DNA of 64,000 bases, taken from the NCBI RefSeq assembly GCF_007713735.2, contig NZ_VMNW02000001.1, positions 124,001-188,000 of the forward strand. The letters run 5' to 3'. Origin of the DNA: Amycolatopsis acidicola. GTDB lineage: Bacteria; Actinomycetota; Actinomycetes; Mycobacteriales; Pseudonocardiaceae. The notes under the pieces are model-generated. The model did no database searches. It saw only the letters and a list, made by a program, of their open reading frames with translations, and was not told where the DNA came from. A program made the translations under genes and the position numbers. This document shows, one piece after another, positions 32,369 through 42,653 of the stretch. The number at the start of each line of letters is the position of its first letter. Positions within the stretch are counted from its first letter, which is position 1.

Positions 32369-33685
32369 GGGCGGCTCCGGCGCGGCGTGCCGACCCCGCA
32401 CGGGCGGCAACACCGTGGTCTCCTCAGCCGGGCGCGGCCGGGGCCGGGGCCTCGGCGGCGGGGGAACGCGGCGGCGCGGCCCGGCCTTCGGGATCTCGAC
32501 CGTGGGCTCGGCGCTGTCCGGGACCGGCTCTTCGACCTCTTCGACCTCTTCGACTTGTTCCTTGGGGGGCTCGGGTTTCCGGTGCGACAGCCGTCGCGCC
32601 AGCCCATGGGAAGGCCGTTCCACGAACCGGTAGCTGATCTCGACCATCCCGAACACCGCCGGGATCACGATCAGCAGCGCGATCGGCAGCGGCACCGCCG
32701 GGCGCAGCAGGTTCAGCAGCACGAACGTGACCAGCATGTGCAGCAGATAGATCGAATAACTGCGCTCGGACAGCGCTGTCCAGACCTTCCGCTGCTTCAG
32801 CTTCGGCTCGGCGAACATGCCGAGCAGGAAGCAGAGCACCGCGAACGCCATCGCCAGGTTGTACGAAGTGTCCACGCGGCCGACGTTGATGATGTCGCCC
32901 AGCACGTACAGCGACCACGCCACCGCGCCGAACACGGCGCCGGCCCACAGCGGGATGTGCTTGGACGTGGTGGCCCAGATGGTCTGTCCGATGATCATGA
33001 TCGGCAGGTAGGACGCGTTGACCGCGAACAGGAAGTACGAGGCCGAGAACTGCCTGCTGCTCATCATCACCACGAAGATGAACGTGAGCTCGATCGCGAT
33101 CGCCAGCCACACCCACCGCCGCAGCAGCGGCAGCAGGAGCATCAGCACCACGTAGAACAGGACCTCGACGATCATCGTCCAGGCCACCGGCACCAGGACA
33201 ACCTGCGGGACGACCAGGTAGTTGAGCAGCAGGGTGTTGGTGAGCAGAGTGAGCGGGGTCAGCGTCTGCGGCTGGCCCGGCGTCTCCGGCGGGTGCAGGT
33301 GCACCAACAGCAGCAACGCGGTCAGCAGCACCACGAACACCATCGGCGCGTAGACGCGGATCAGCCGGTTGAGCGCGAAGCGCCCCTGGCCCTGGCGAAG
33401 CGCGATCGGGGTGACCACGAACCCGCTGACCAGGAAGAAGAACGGCACCGCGATCTGCCCGATGCCCTGCTGGGACATGTGCATCGGGTTGCTGGTGAGC
33501 GCCTCGATGAACGAGATGTACGGGGCGTCCTCGTGCTTGGCGATCACCCACGGGTGCGCGATATGGCTGTAAAAAACCAGCAGCGCGCCGAGGCCACGGC
33601 CGATGTCGATGAAGACGATGCGCGTCTTCTTCTCGGTGGGTTCGCCTGCGGGTTTCGGGGGCGCGGTCTCGACCAGTCCCCTCAC
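32045..33685 (-). CDS. Acyltransferase-3 family membrane protein with long Pro/Arg-rich tail
   Basis: An O-acetyltransferase-like membrane protein with about ten spans. IVFIDIGRGLGALLVFYSHI near the N-terminus carries the family Arg and catalytic His (FYSHIAHPW); later VPFFFLVSGFVVTPI and SYSIYLLHMLVTFVLL are family motifs. Such enzymes O-acylate extracellular glycans or lipids. The charged tail (PEPPKEQVEEVEEVEEPVP, then Pro/Arg repeats) stays open for a further 107 codons across the convergent response-regulator gene. Start uncertain: GTG 33685 is used, TTG 33733 is possible; a TACACT hexamer at 33724-33729 fits a start downstream. It follows the glycosyltransferase gene on the same strand by about 85 bp. 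Confidence 0.8.
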   Translation of the reverse strand: MRGLVETAPPKPAGEPTEKKTRIVFIDIGRGLGALLVFYSHIAHPWVIAKHEDAPYISFIEALTSNPMHMSQQGIGQIAVPFFFLVSGFVVTPIALRQGQGRFALNRLIRVYAPMVFVVLLTALLLLVHLHPPETPGQPQTLTPLTLLTNTLLLNYLVVPQVVLVPVAWTMIVEVLFYVVLMLLLPLLRRWVWLAIAIELTFIFVVMMSSRQFSASYFLFAVNASYLPIMIIGQTIWATTSKHIPLWAGAVFGAVAWSLYVLGDIINVGRVDTSYNLAMAFAVLCFLLGMFAEPKLKQRKVWTALSERSYSIYLLHMLVTFVLLNLLRPAVPLPIALLIVIPAVFGMVEISYRFVERPSHGLARRLSHRKPEPPKEQVEEVEEVEEPVPDSAEPTVEIPKAGPRRRVPPPPRPRPRPRPAEETTVLPPVRGRHAAPEPPSSARHDEPGFVGENDQLRPVPRTDLGHDPADVRPRRGRGNHQVRGDLVVGKPARDQREDLAFAFGDLRDRAGVDAPVFRSPNELRDQPARHRRGEQGLPRRDHPERP

Positions 33686-33770
33686 CCCCCAGGCTCGTGC
33701 CGCATGGTCGTTACCAGGTTGGAGTGTAACCAAGAACCGTTGGTGCTTTTCCGGCTTCGCGGAACCGGGG

Positions 33771-36700
33771 TTACGGCTCCAGCCAGAGGGTGATGAACTC
33801 CTTGTCGCTGCGGCGGGCCGTGCGGATCAGCTCGGTGTCGCCCTGCTCGCGCTCCAGATGCCCGTCCTCGGTGACCTCGACGGGGCGGTAGCCCAGCTCG
33901 CGGTACCCGGCCAGCACCTGCTCCGGATCGTCGCCGAGCTCCTCGATCGCGTTCGGGCAGAACTCGCACACCACGTGCGGGCGGTCCCTCCGCAGCACCT
34001 CGGTCAGCCCGGCCAGCGCCCGGTGGTCGCGCCCCTGCAGATCCACCTTGATCAGGCTCAACGGCTGCCCGGTGACTTCCGGCACCGCGTCGAGACGCAC
34101 GGCGGGCACTTCGACGCCGGGGCCATCGGTGCTGACCCTGTTGTCGCCGCTGTTGTTCGGGCTGGCGTGGCTCAGATGCAGGGTGCCCGCACCGTCCCAC
34201 GCCGCCGCCTCGACCACGGTGACCAGCGCACGAGCCGCTTCCGGCAGGTTGACCCGCAGGTTCCGGCGGAGGTACTGGGCGTTGACCGGATCGGCCTCGA
34301 CCGCCACCGCGCGGGACACTTCCGGACGGCGCATGAGGCGCAGCGTGTGATAGCCGACGTGCGCGCCGATGTCGAGGATCGCGCCCGGCTTGCGCCGCAC
34401 CAGCTCGGCCATCAGCTCTGCTTCGCCCGGCTCCCAGGAGCGGTGGAACTTGATCCACGGCAACATGACCTGGTCGACGGGCATCAGCAGCGAGCCCACA
34501 TCGCACAGCACCACGTCCGCGTCACGGGGGATCGGGGCGTGCGCCAGCCGGGCCGTCTCGCGCATGGCGTCGACGTCCACGGTGATCCGCTTTATCGCGG
34601 CCTCGTCCTGGTCGAAGCGCTCGTCGCGGGCCTCGAACATGCGGCTCATGGTCGCGTTGGTGGCTTCGAGCTCACCGGTGAAGCCCTGCGAGACCTTGCT
34701 CAGGTCGGCTTCGAGATTCCGCAACGCCAACTCGGTGCCCGGCTGGCGCTCGCGCAGTTCGTCGACGCTCGCTTGCAGCGCCTTCAGATGTGCTTCGACC
34801 GTCCCCTGCACCGAGTCCAGTCGCTCGCCGAGCAGGCGGGTGGCCTCGCCCGCGCGCTGCGAGTCGCCGAGCCGTTCTTCGAGCGACTCGATCCGGGACA
34901 GCAGCCGCTGCACCGTCTCCTCCGTGCCGCTCTGCAGCGCGCCCATGACCTTGCGCTGGTGCACGTCGTAGTGGTCGATCGCGCGGAGCACGGCCTTGCG
35001 CATTGCGGGCGCGAGCGGAGTGCGCGACGCCGTGCCCGGCTCGGGCCGCCAGTGCAGCGCCTCCGTCGCGCGGCGCAGGGGAGACAGCGGGTGCTCGGGC
35101 GCTTCGGCCGCCAGCGGTCGCCGTTGTTGCCATGTGCGGTACGCCGACGACAGCTCGCGGTGCATCCACTCCGCGGCGGCCGTCATGGACCGGGTGGTCA
35201 GGATGTGTTCACGCGCCGCCGTTCCGCGCCGGTGCGCCTCTTCCGGGTTGTCCGCGACCTCGCGCATAGCGGCGGCCGCGGCGTCGATGTCGGCGTCCGC
35301 CCACCGGGAGTCGGCGCTGTAGGGCTCGCAGTTCTTGCCGACCGGGATCAGCTCGTACGGGATCGGCCAGCCGGTCCTCTCGTCGAGGAACTCGGTGGTG
35401 CTGGAGTAGTCGGTGGCTATCACCGGCATCGCGCGCGCCATCGCCTCGGCGACTGTGAGCCCGAAACCCTCGCTGCGGTGCAACGACACGTAGCAGGTGC
35501 TCGTCTCGTACAGCTCGTGCAGCTCGTCGATCGACAGGTAGCGCTCGATCAGCTCGATCCTGTGGTCACCGGCCGCGGCCGCGCGCAGCTGTTCGGCCTC
35601 CATCGGCCGCTGCTTGGCATTGATCGTCTTGATCGTGAGCCGCACGTCGTCCCGGCCGGGGAACGCCCGCTGGAACGCGGTGATGGTGCCCCACGGGTTC
35701 TTGCGCTGGGCGATGCTGTTGAAGTCGAAGGCGAACAGGAACCGCACCGGTTCGCCCGCTTCCCTGGCCGGCCTCGTGGGCTCGCCGGGGTCGCGCACCG
35801 GGACCGGGATGGTCTTCACCGGGATCGGCGAGTGCTTCTGGATGGCGCGGCGGCAGAAGTCGCTGACCGTCCACACTTCGTCCAGCTGCCCGAACGCTTC
35901 GTGTTGCCAGGCGGGGAAATCCTCCAGCTCCCACGCCCACAGGCCGATCCGGTAGCGCTCGTACGCGACCTCGCGGTGGCCTGACAGCACATGCGCGGTC
36001 TGGTCCGCGTTCACCGCGATCACGCTGACCGGGAACTTCGGGTCTCCCACCGTCACCGGGCGCTCCAGCCCTGTGCGGTTGAGGATCTTCTCCTCCAGCA
36101 CGGAAGCGACCGGGATGTTCGCGGTCTCGATGGCCTCGTGCACGATCCGGCCCATCTCGCCGACGCCCAGCTCGGCCGTCAGGTAGCCGAGCAGGTTCGC
36201 CCCGAACTCGTCCACCGGCGGCCGCGGCGGGATCGGGTGGCCAGGCAGTGCCCACTCCGCCAGCTCGCCTTCGCTGACCCCCGAGGACACACACCAGGCG
36301 CGGAACGCCTCGGCGTTGGCGCCGGTCGGCTGCGGGAAGGCGATGCGGAGATCCACCCGCGCGTCCCACACCGCGAGCGTCATCCTGTTCAGCCCAGCCG
36401 CGGACTGGGCCTGGTCCTCCGGCGACGCGAGCCACTGGCGCAGCGCTTCGCCGCCGTCCTCGCCATACGCGTGCGGCGGCAACGTCTTCTTCTTGCGCTC
36501 GGCCTTGATCCACGCTTCGCGGAAAGCGCGCCGCGCCAAGCGCGGAAGCCGTGTGCCATCGCCGAAGCCCGCGAAGCCGTACGGCACCGCTTCGAGCGTC
36601 TCGGCGTACCCGGCGTCGCGCAGTGCGGCGCCGTACTCGTCGCACAACGCGCGCAGCTCTGGGTTCGCCGACAGCAGCACGCGCGGTTTGCGCGGGCAGT

Positions 36701-37463
36701 ACATCGTCAGCACCCACGGCTTTTCCGGCCGGTAGCCGCTGAAGTGGAAGAAGCGCAGCTTGACGCCGCCGGCCGTCAAGTCGCCCTGCTCGTCCTTCGC
36801 CAGCGGGCGATCGTGCAGGTTCCAGTACGCGACGTTGAACCCCGGGTCCGTCAGCACGTGGTGACGGAACAGTGCGGGCACGTTGTCCACCCAGCGCTGG
36901 TCGGTGAACAGCTGCTGCTCGGGCGCGACGATCGCGTCGTGCTTGAGGCGTTCGGCCCAGAAGTCCAGGAACTCGCCCGAACCGGGGCCGACGCCGATGA
37001 AGCCGAGGTTGAAGATCCCCGCCCCCATGATCACGGCCTCGTCCGGCTCCAAGCCGTCACGCGGCAGCGGTTCGAGCACGTGCGGGGTGAGCACGATGCC
37101 GTGCTCCATCGCGCGCTCCGCGATCTCCGGCATCGCCTTGAACACCCGGATGTCGGGGTCGAGGTAGATGGCCACGTCGTACTCGCGGCGCAGTTCGCGC
37201 AGCAGGTACGGCTTCACCGACGTGGCCAGCTCGGTGACGGAGTAGGCGGTGGCCATCCGGAGGTAGTCGTCCTCCGCGATGCCGAAGGCCGCGGGCCCGA
37301 CGACCCGCACACCGTCCTCGGAGAACTCCTCGTCCCGCGGCGCGTCGATCACCGCGATGACGAAGGAGTTTTCCGGGTGCTCGGCGAGGTACGACCTGGC
37401 GAGCACTCTCGCCGCCGGCAGGTAGTTACGGGCGACGATCGTGCACGCGGTGACCTCAGGCAT
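33771..37463 (-). CDS. Giant fusion: two glycosyltransferases, coiled coil and FkbM methyltransferase
   Basis: A 1230-residue cytoplasmic protein. Domain 1 (about 1-340) is a GT-A-type glycosyltransferase with the metal-binding YLDPDIRVF at 100-108 and LRFFHFSGYRPEKPW near 240. Domain 2 (about 415-775) is a GT-B/GT4 enzyme: DEFGANLLGYLTAELGVGEM, AFDFNSIAQRKNPWG and the E-x7-E motif SEGFGLTVAEAMARAMP at 664-680. Residues about 840-975 are predicted coiled coil (heptads such as LLSRIESLEERLGDSQ). Domain 4 (about 1020-1230) is an FkbM-type SAM methyltransferase with AILDIGAHVGYHTL and VAVEADPVN. It probably adds two sugars and a methyl cap to one glycan. Its ATG overlaps the stop of the upstream SHOCT-like gene by 8 bp, so they are translated together. 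Confidence 0.9.
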   Translation of the reverse strand: MPEVTACTIVARNYLPAARVLARSYLAEHPENSFVIAVIDAPRDEEFSEDGVRVVGPAAFGIAEDDYLRMATAYSVTELATSVKPYLLRELRREYDVAIYLDPDIRVFKAMPEIAERAMEHGIVLTPHVLEPLPRDGLEPDEAVIMGAGIFNLGFIGVGPGSGEFLDFWAERLKHDAIVAPEQQLFTDQRWVDNVPALFRHHVLTDPGFNVAYWNLHDRPLAKDEQGDLTAGGVKLRFFHFSGYRPEKPWVLTMYCPRKPRVLLSANPELRALCDEYGAALRDAGYAETLEAVPYGFAGFGDGTRLPRLARRAFREAWIKAERKKKTLPPHAYGEDGGEALRQWLASPEDQAQSAAGLNRMTLAVWDARVDLRIAFPQPTGANAEAFRAWCVSSGVSEGELAEWALPGHPIPPRPPVDEFGANLLGYLTAELGVGEMGRIVHEAIETANIPVASVLEEKILNRTGLERPVTVGDPKFPVSVIAVNADQTAHVLSGHREVAYERYRIGLWAWELEDFPAWQHEAFGQLDEVWTVSDFCRRAIQKHSPIPVKTIPVPVRDPGEPTRPAREAGEPVRFLFAFDFNSIAQRKNPWGTITAFQRAFPGRDDVRLTIKTINAKQRPMEAEQLRAAAAGDHRIELIERYLSIDELHELYETSTCYVSLHRSEGFGLTVAEAMARAMPVIATDYSSTTEFLDERTGWPIPYELIPVGKNCEPYSADSRWADADIDAAAAAMREVADNPEEAHRRGTAAREHILTTRSMTAAAEWMHRELSSAYRTWQQRRPLAAEAPEHPLSPLRRATEALHWRPEPGTASRTPLAPAMRKAVLRAIDHYDVHQRKVMGALQSGTEETVQRLLSRIESLEERLGDSQRAGEATRLLGERLDSVQGTVEAHLKALQASVDELRERQPGTELALRNLEADLSKVSQGFTGELEATNATMSRMFEARDERFDQDEAAIKRITVDVDAMRETARLAHAPIPRDADVVLCDVGSLLMPVDQVMLPWIKFHRSWEPGEAELMAELVRRKPGAILDIGAHVGYHTLRLMRRPEVSRAVAVEADPVNAQYLRRNLRVNLPEAARALVTVVEAAAWDGAGTLHLSHASPNNSGDNRVSTDGPGVEVPAVRLDAVPEVTGQPLSLIKVDLQGRDHRALAGLTEVLRRDRPHVVCEFCPNAIEELGDDPEQVLAGYRELGYRPVEVTEDGHLEREQGDTELIRTARRSDKEFITLWLEP

Positions 37464-38625
37464 CAGCAGGCAGGACCTTCAGTTGTGAGTTCAGGATCGA
37501 GGCGAAATCGGTTTCGGCCGTCTGCACGCTGGTCGGGTTGTCGACCTCGATGCGGACCACCACGTCGTCGTGCGCGTAGTGCCCGCGCACCTGTGCCGGG
37601 TTGCCGTCCTTGGTGTCGAAGTAGGACGCCAGCACGCCGTCCGGCGCGGTGGTGAGCCGGGTGGCGCCGTTGCGGATCTGGATGCTCAGCAGCTGGTCGG
37701 CCGCGTTCTGCGCCGCTGTCGGGCTGTTGACCTTGGTCAGCAGCATGAGCACCCGGCTGCCGTCGTCGAGCTTGCGGACGACGAACCGGACGTCACTGGC
37801 CTGCGCCGTCTCGTACACCGACTGCTCTGCCGACACCAGGTAGTTCAGCGCCGGGACCTGGTCGAAGGTCTTGATGGTGTCGTAGTTTTCCGCCTGGCCA
37901 GGCAGGTTCGCGACGCCGAGCGGGTCCGGCGGTGCCTGGCTCGTCGGCGGCGCTTGGCTCGTGGTCGGCTCCGCTTGGCCGCCTCCGCTGTCCCGGCCCC
38001 ACAACATGTACGCACCGAACGCGATGCCGGCGAGCACGACGACCGCCGCGACGATGGCGCCGATCTTCGCGCCGTTGCCCTTCTTCGGCTTGTCGTTGAA
38101 GGATTCCGGGCCCTGCTGGATCCAACCCTGGTCGCCGGAGGGCACCAGCGGCGGCAGATCGCCACCGCCCCACGGCGGGCTCTGGTCGGACTCCGGCGCG
38201 TTCCACTGCGGCTGGTGTTGCGGGAATCCACCGGCAGGCGACGCCGGGCCGGGGAAACCGCCGGGCGGCGAGTACGGCGTCTGCGGGTTCTGCGGCGGGG
38301 GCACGTGCTGGGTGCGGTTCGGGTCGGCCTGCTGCGGCTGCCACGGCGGGACCGCCTGCGTGCGGTCCGCGCTGTTGTCCGGCGCCTGCTGCGGCACCCC
38401 CTGCGCGGGGCTTATCGGCGCGATCACCTGCGTGGAGTCGGCCGAGTTGGTGTTGTCGCCGCTCTGCCCGCCGGGCTGTTGCTGCTGCGGCTGGCTCTGC
38501 TGCGCGTCGGGCTGCCCGACGGCCGACGACAGCACCTGGTCACGCCGTACCCGGTAGTCGTCCGCGGAGAGTCGGCCGGATGCAAGCTCCTCGTCCAGCT
38601 TGCGCAGCTCCTCCTGCCAGGACAC
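37456..38625 (-). CDS. Single-pass membrane protein with N-terminal SHOCT-like motif
   Basis: A 389-residue protein starting at GTG 38625 (AGGGGG upstream). The first 30 residues, SWQEELRKLDEELASGRLSA followed by DDYRVRRDQVL, look like a SHOCT helix pair. A Gln/Pro-rich cytoplasmic stretch (about 35-185) leads to one membrane span (KIGAIVAAVVVLAGIAFGAY) and an external domain (about 240-389) without a named family; it contains a repeated Asp/Val pattern and no Cys. The gene overlaps the giant glycosyltransferase and has a paralogue just upstream, so the three likely act together at the membrane. Confidence 0.8.
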   Translation of the reverse strand: MSWQEELRKLDEELASGRLSADDYRVRRDQVLSSAVGQPDAQQSQPQQQQPGGQSGDNTNSADSTQVIAPISPAQGVPQQAPDNSADRTQAVPPWQPQQADPNRTQHVPPPQNPQTPYSPPGGFPGPASPAGGFPQHQPQWNAPESDQSPPWGGGDLPPLVPSGDQGWIQQGPESFNDKPKKGNGAKIGAIVAAVVVLAGIAFGAYMLWGRDSGGGQAEPTTSQAPPTSQAPPDPLGVANLPGQAENYDTIKTFDQVPALNYLVSAEQSVYETAQASDVRFVVRKLDDGSRVLMLLTKVNSPTAAQNAADQLLSIQIRNGATRLTTAPDGVLASYFDTKDGNPAQVRGHYAHDDVVVRIEVDNPTSVQTAETDFASILNSQLKVLPADA

Positions 38626-38692
38626 CAGGGGCCCCCTATCTCTTGGTTCAGGCCCGCGATTGCGGACGCCACGACCCGACGTGTATAGCGAC

Positions 38693-38707
38693 GTGCACAT
38701 TGTGCAC
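38693..38707. promoter_or_regulatory. Two GTGCAC sites upstream of the SHOCT-like gene
   Basis: GTGCAC occurs twice, 38693-38698 and 38702-38707, nine bp apart and both palindromic, in the 143-bp gap between the paralogues. Possibly an operator for the glycosyltransferase operon; a promoter could not be fixed. Confidence 0.3.
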
Positions 38708-38768
38708 GGGTGCGGCCGGTTGCGGCTGCGCGGGTCGTATTGTTATCTACCGGTCCGTAGCAGGCGTT

Positions 38769-39911
38769 TCAGCCCGCCGGGAGCGCACCGGTCACCTGGG
38801 TCCTGATCTGCTCGAGCCTGCTGCGCAACTGGGCCGGATCGCTGGTCGAGGGCTGGGAAACCCCGATGCCGACGGCGAGTGAGCCGGAGGTGTACCAGAG
38901 CGCGCTGACCCGCCCGGTCGCGTCGCTGCCGGTGTACGCGATGTCCGATTCGGCGGGCCCGTGCGGTTCGGCGACGAACCCGTTCGCGGTGAGGTTCTTG
39001 CGCAGGGTGGCGACGAGCTTCGCGGCCTCGGCCGCCGAGGTCGCGGGCACCGCGAGGACCATGTTGCCGTTCGGGCTGTTCGCCGGGTCCGACGAGGCGC
39101 GATAGACGATTTCCTGCGCCCCGCTGGCCTTCATCAGCGCGGCGTCGCCCTCGGAGACCAGCTTGAGCTGCACGGCCTTGTCGATCGACATCGTCGAGTT
39201 GTTCGGGTTGGCCTCGCCGGGCAACGTCGGCAGCCGGGCCTCGGCGGCGCCCGCCGCGTCCTGCGGGGCGAGCGTCGGGCTGGAGGTCGGCTGGGCCGCG
39301 GTGGTGGTGTCGTCGCGCGCGCCGAGGAAATACGTGGCGCACAGGATCATCGCCAGCACCACGAGCACGCCGAGGGTGACGAACAGCCAGGTCGGCCTGC
39401 CCCGGCCGGTCCGCTTGGGGATGGTCGGCAGGCTCGGGACCGAGGGCGGCTGGGCCGGCGGCGGGGTCAGCCCCGGCAGCGACGGCGTGCGCACCACCGG
39501 CGTGATCACGGTGGGCGCCTCGTGGATCATCGGGTACGGGATCGACTCGGTGGCGCGGTAGTCGGCAGGGCTGGGCGCGCTCGTCGGGCGGTCGGTGTGC
39601 AGGAGCGCTTCGGACGCCGTCATCGCCGGTTCGGGTTCGGGCTCCGGCTCGGGGTGCGGTACGGGCGCGGTCGCCTGCCACTGCTGGGACTCCGGCGCGG
39701 GTACGGTCGCCTGCCACTGCTGAGGCTGCGGTGCCGGCACGGTCACCTGCCACTGCCGCGGCTGGTTCACCGGTGCGGGCACCGGCGATGGCGACATCCC
39801 GCCCGAGGCCGCGGCGAGCAGCTCGTCACGCTGCTTGCGGTGCTGGTGCAGGCTGATCTTGCCGCTCGCCAGTTCGGCGTCCAGGCGGCGCAGCTCGTCC
39901 TGCCAACTCAT
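38769..39911 (-). CDS. Paralogous SHOCT-like single-pass membrane protein
   Basis: A 380-residue paralogue of the downstream gene: SWQDELRRLDAELASGKISL at the N-terminus, then a Pro-rich repeat region with three near copies of QQWQATVPAP-like units (about 50-85), an acidic PEPEPEPE run, a membrane span (WLFVTLGVLVVLAMILCATYF) near 170-190 and an external domain of about 190 residues with similar layout (STMSIDKAVQLKLVSEGDAA, ...NGNMVLAVPATS). The DNA shows tandem repeats of CTGCCACTGCTG type here. Divergent from msrA across 125 bp. Function unknown. Confidence 0.8.
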   Translation of the reverse strand: MSWQDELRRLDAELASGKISLHQHRKQRDELLAAASGGMSPSPVPAPVNQPRQWQVTVPAPQPQQWQATVPAPESQQWQATAPVPHPEPEPEPEPAMTASEALLHTDRPTSAPSPADYRATESIPYPMIHEAPTVITPVVRTPSLPGLTPPPAQPPSVPSLPTIPKRTGRGRPTWLFVTLGVLVVLAMILCATYFLGARDDTTTAAQPTSSPTLAPQDAAGAAEARLPTLPGEANPNNSTMSIDKAVQLKLVSEGDAALMKASGAQEIVYRASSDPANSPNGNMVLAVPATSAAEAAKLVATLRKNLTANGFVAEPHGPAESDIAYTGSDATGRVSALWYTSGSLAVGIGVSQPSTSDPAQLRSRLEQIRTQVTGALPAG

Positions 39912-40024
39912 CCGGGGCTCCTCGGGTGTGTTTCGGGCGCGCGACCTGCGTACAACGCCGGCCTGGTCGTAACGGTAACGCTATGGGGTGAACTTAGTCC
40001 GATCACTGGTCGTTTGGGGCCCCG

Positions 40025-40030
40025 TACAGT
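40025..40030 (+). promoter_or_regulatory. -10 hexamer TACAGT, leaderless start of msrA
   Basis: TACAGT is followed by GGAAAC and then the ATG at 40037, the same layout as at 2613 and 20779. Confidence 0.6.
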
Positions 40031-40036
40031 GGAAAC

Positions 40037-40685
<649 letters not shown>

Positions 40686-40699
<14 letters not shown>

Positions 40700-42653
40700 C
40701 CTGCTCATCCAGGTAGGCCGCCGCCTGGAGGGTGAACAGGTCGGCGTAGTGGCCGCCGACGGCCATCAGTTCGTCGTGGGTGCCGTGTTCGACCAGCTTT
40801 CCCTGTTCCAGGAACATGATCTGCTCCGCCTGCCGCACGGTCGAGAACCGGTGCGAGATGTACAGCGTGGTGCGCCCCGCGGCGAGCGCCCGCAGACGCG
40901 TGAACAGGTCGTGCTCGGCCTGCGCGTCCAGCGCCGAGGTCGGCTCGTCCAGGATCAAGAGCGGGGCGTCGCGCATGAAAGCCCGCGCCAGAGCCACTTT
41001 CTGCCATTCACCGCCGGACAGGCTCACGCCCTGGTCGAACCACCGGCCGAGCGGGCTGTCATACCCCTTCGGCAGCCGCTCGATCCGCTCGGCCGCGCCC
41101 GCGCGGTGCGCCGAGTCCGCGATGCGCTCGCGGTCGTCCAGCCCGTCGAGCTCGCCGAGGCCGATGTTCTCCGCCGCTGTCCCTTGGTACGTAACGTAAT
41201 CCTGGAACATCGCGCTGATCGACGACCTCAGCTCGTCCGGGTCGAACTCGCGGATGTCGTTGCCGTCCAACAGGATCCGCCCCGCGGTCGGGTCGTAGAG
41301 GCGGCACAGCAGCTTGATCAGCGTCGACTTCCCGGCTCCGTTGCGGCCCACCACGGCCACCGTCTCCCCGGGCCGGATCTCGAAGCTCACCCCGTCCAGT
41401 GCCGGCTCGGCCGCACCGGGATAGCTGAACGAAACGTCCTCGAACCGCACGTGCCCGCGCACCTTTTCGGGCATCCGCCGCGGCTCGACCGGTGCGACGA
41501 TCGCGGGTTCGGTCCCCAGGAACTGGTACAGCGTGTCGAGGTACAGGTTGTTCTCGTACATCCCGGTGAACCCGGTGAACAGCCCCTGCACGGCCGTCTG
41601 CACCGCCGTCGCGGCGCTCGTGTACAGCGCCAGGTCACCGATCGTCAGCCTGCCGGCGACCGCCTCCAGCGCGATGTACAACGCGATCCCCGAACCGGCC
41701 ACTGTGGACAGTAGGCTCCACGAAGTCCCGACGAGGTTCCGCTTCGTGGTGAGCTTCCGCTCGCGCGCGTAGTACGTCTGCCCGAGCCGCTTGAACCGGT
41801 CCACGAGGTACGGGCCGAGCCCGAAGAGCTTGGTCTCCTTCGCGTAGGTGTCGGTGGTCACCAGCGAAGACAGGTAGTCCATCCGCCGCCTGATCGGCGA
41901 GATGTACAGCGCCAGCATGAAGGCCCGCCCGCCGTACTTCGACTGCGAGATGAACGCCGGCACCGGAGCCAGCAGCGCGACGAACGCCAGCAGCGGGTTC
42001 ACCGAAACCAGCAGCGCGACCATGCTCGCGAAAGTCACGCCGGTGCGCACGAGCCCGAGCGCGGAGGTCATCATCGAAACCGGCCGCGACGGCGCTTCCT
42101 GCGAGGCCTGGCGCAGCAGGTCGTAGGACTCCGAGCCCTCGAAGAAGGCCAGATCCAGCCGCGCCGCGTGCGCCATCACCTGATGCCGGATGGTGAGCGT
42201 CATCCGCTCCTGCAACAACTGCTGCGCCACGTTCGTCAACGCCGTGGTCACCGCGGTGGCCGTGAAGATGCCCAGCTGGAACGCCGCCACTTCGACGATC
42301 CGCGCTGTCGTCCCGTGCCCCTGCACCGCCGCGACCACCGAGTCCAGCAACAGTTTCGCCACATACGCGGTCACCGTCGGCAGCAGCCCACTGACCAAAG
42401 TGGACAGTACGATCACGACGGTCATCACCGGGCTGGCCTGCCACGTCAGCTTCGCCACCTTCGGCAGCCCGCGCACGGTGCCGCCGACGTTGGAACGCAG
42501 CCGCCGCCACCGGGCCCGCAGGTCCTTGGCCTCGTCGGCCGGTTTCGGGTCCGGGATCTCGATCGGCCCCGTCAGCCCGCTGTCCGGCACCGAACTGGCC
42601 GCCGCCTTCAATCTCTTCCGCAGCCCGACCGGCGGCCCACCCCCGTGCATCAT
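40686..42653 (-). CDS. ABC exporter (fused membrane and ATPase domains)
   Basis: A 655-residue half-transporter. An N-terminal cytoplasmic stretch of about 65 residues precedes six spans (about 75-380), then the ATPase: Walker [16 protein letters not shown] near 445, Q-loop MFQDYV, signature [16 protein letters not shown] near 550, Walker [13 protein letters not shown] near 575, and switch [11 protein letters not shown]. Type-IV exporter of unknown substrate, presumably a homodimer. The ATG at 42653 overlaps the TetR stop (TGATG); the second ATG is three bases later. Thus it is co-expressed with its regulator. Confidence 0.93.

Noticed and set aside
33603..35984. 793-codon plus-strand open frame opposite the glycosyltransferase fusion
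   Set aside because: It lies wholly antisense to a gene with clear domains, is His/Arg/Leu-rich and has no motif or ribosome site; a by-product of high GC.
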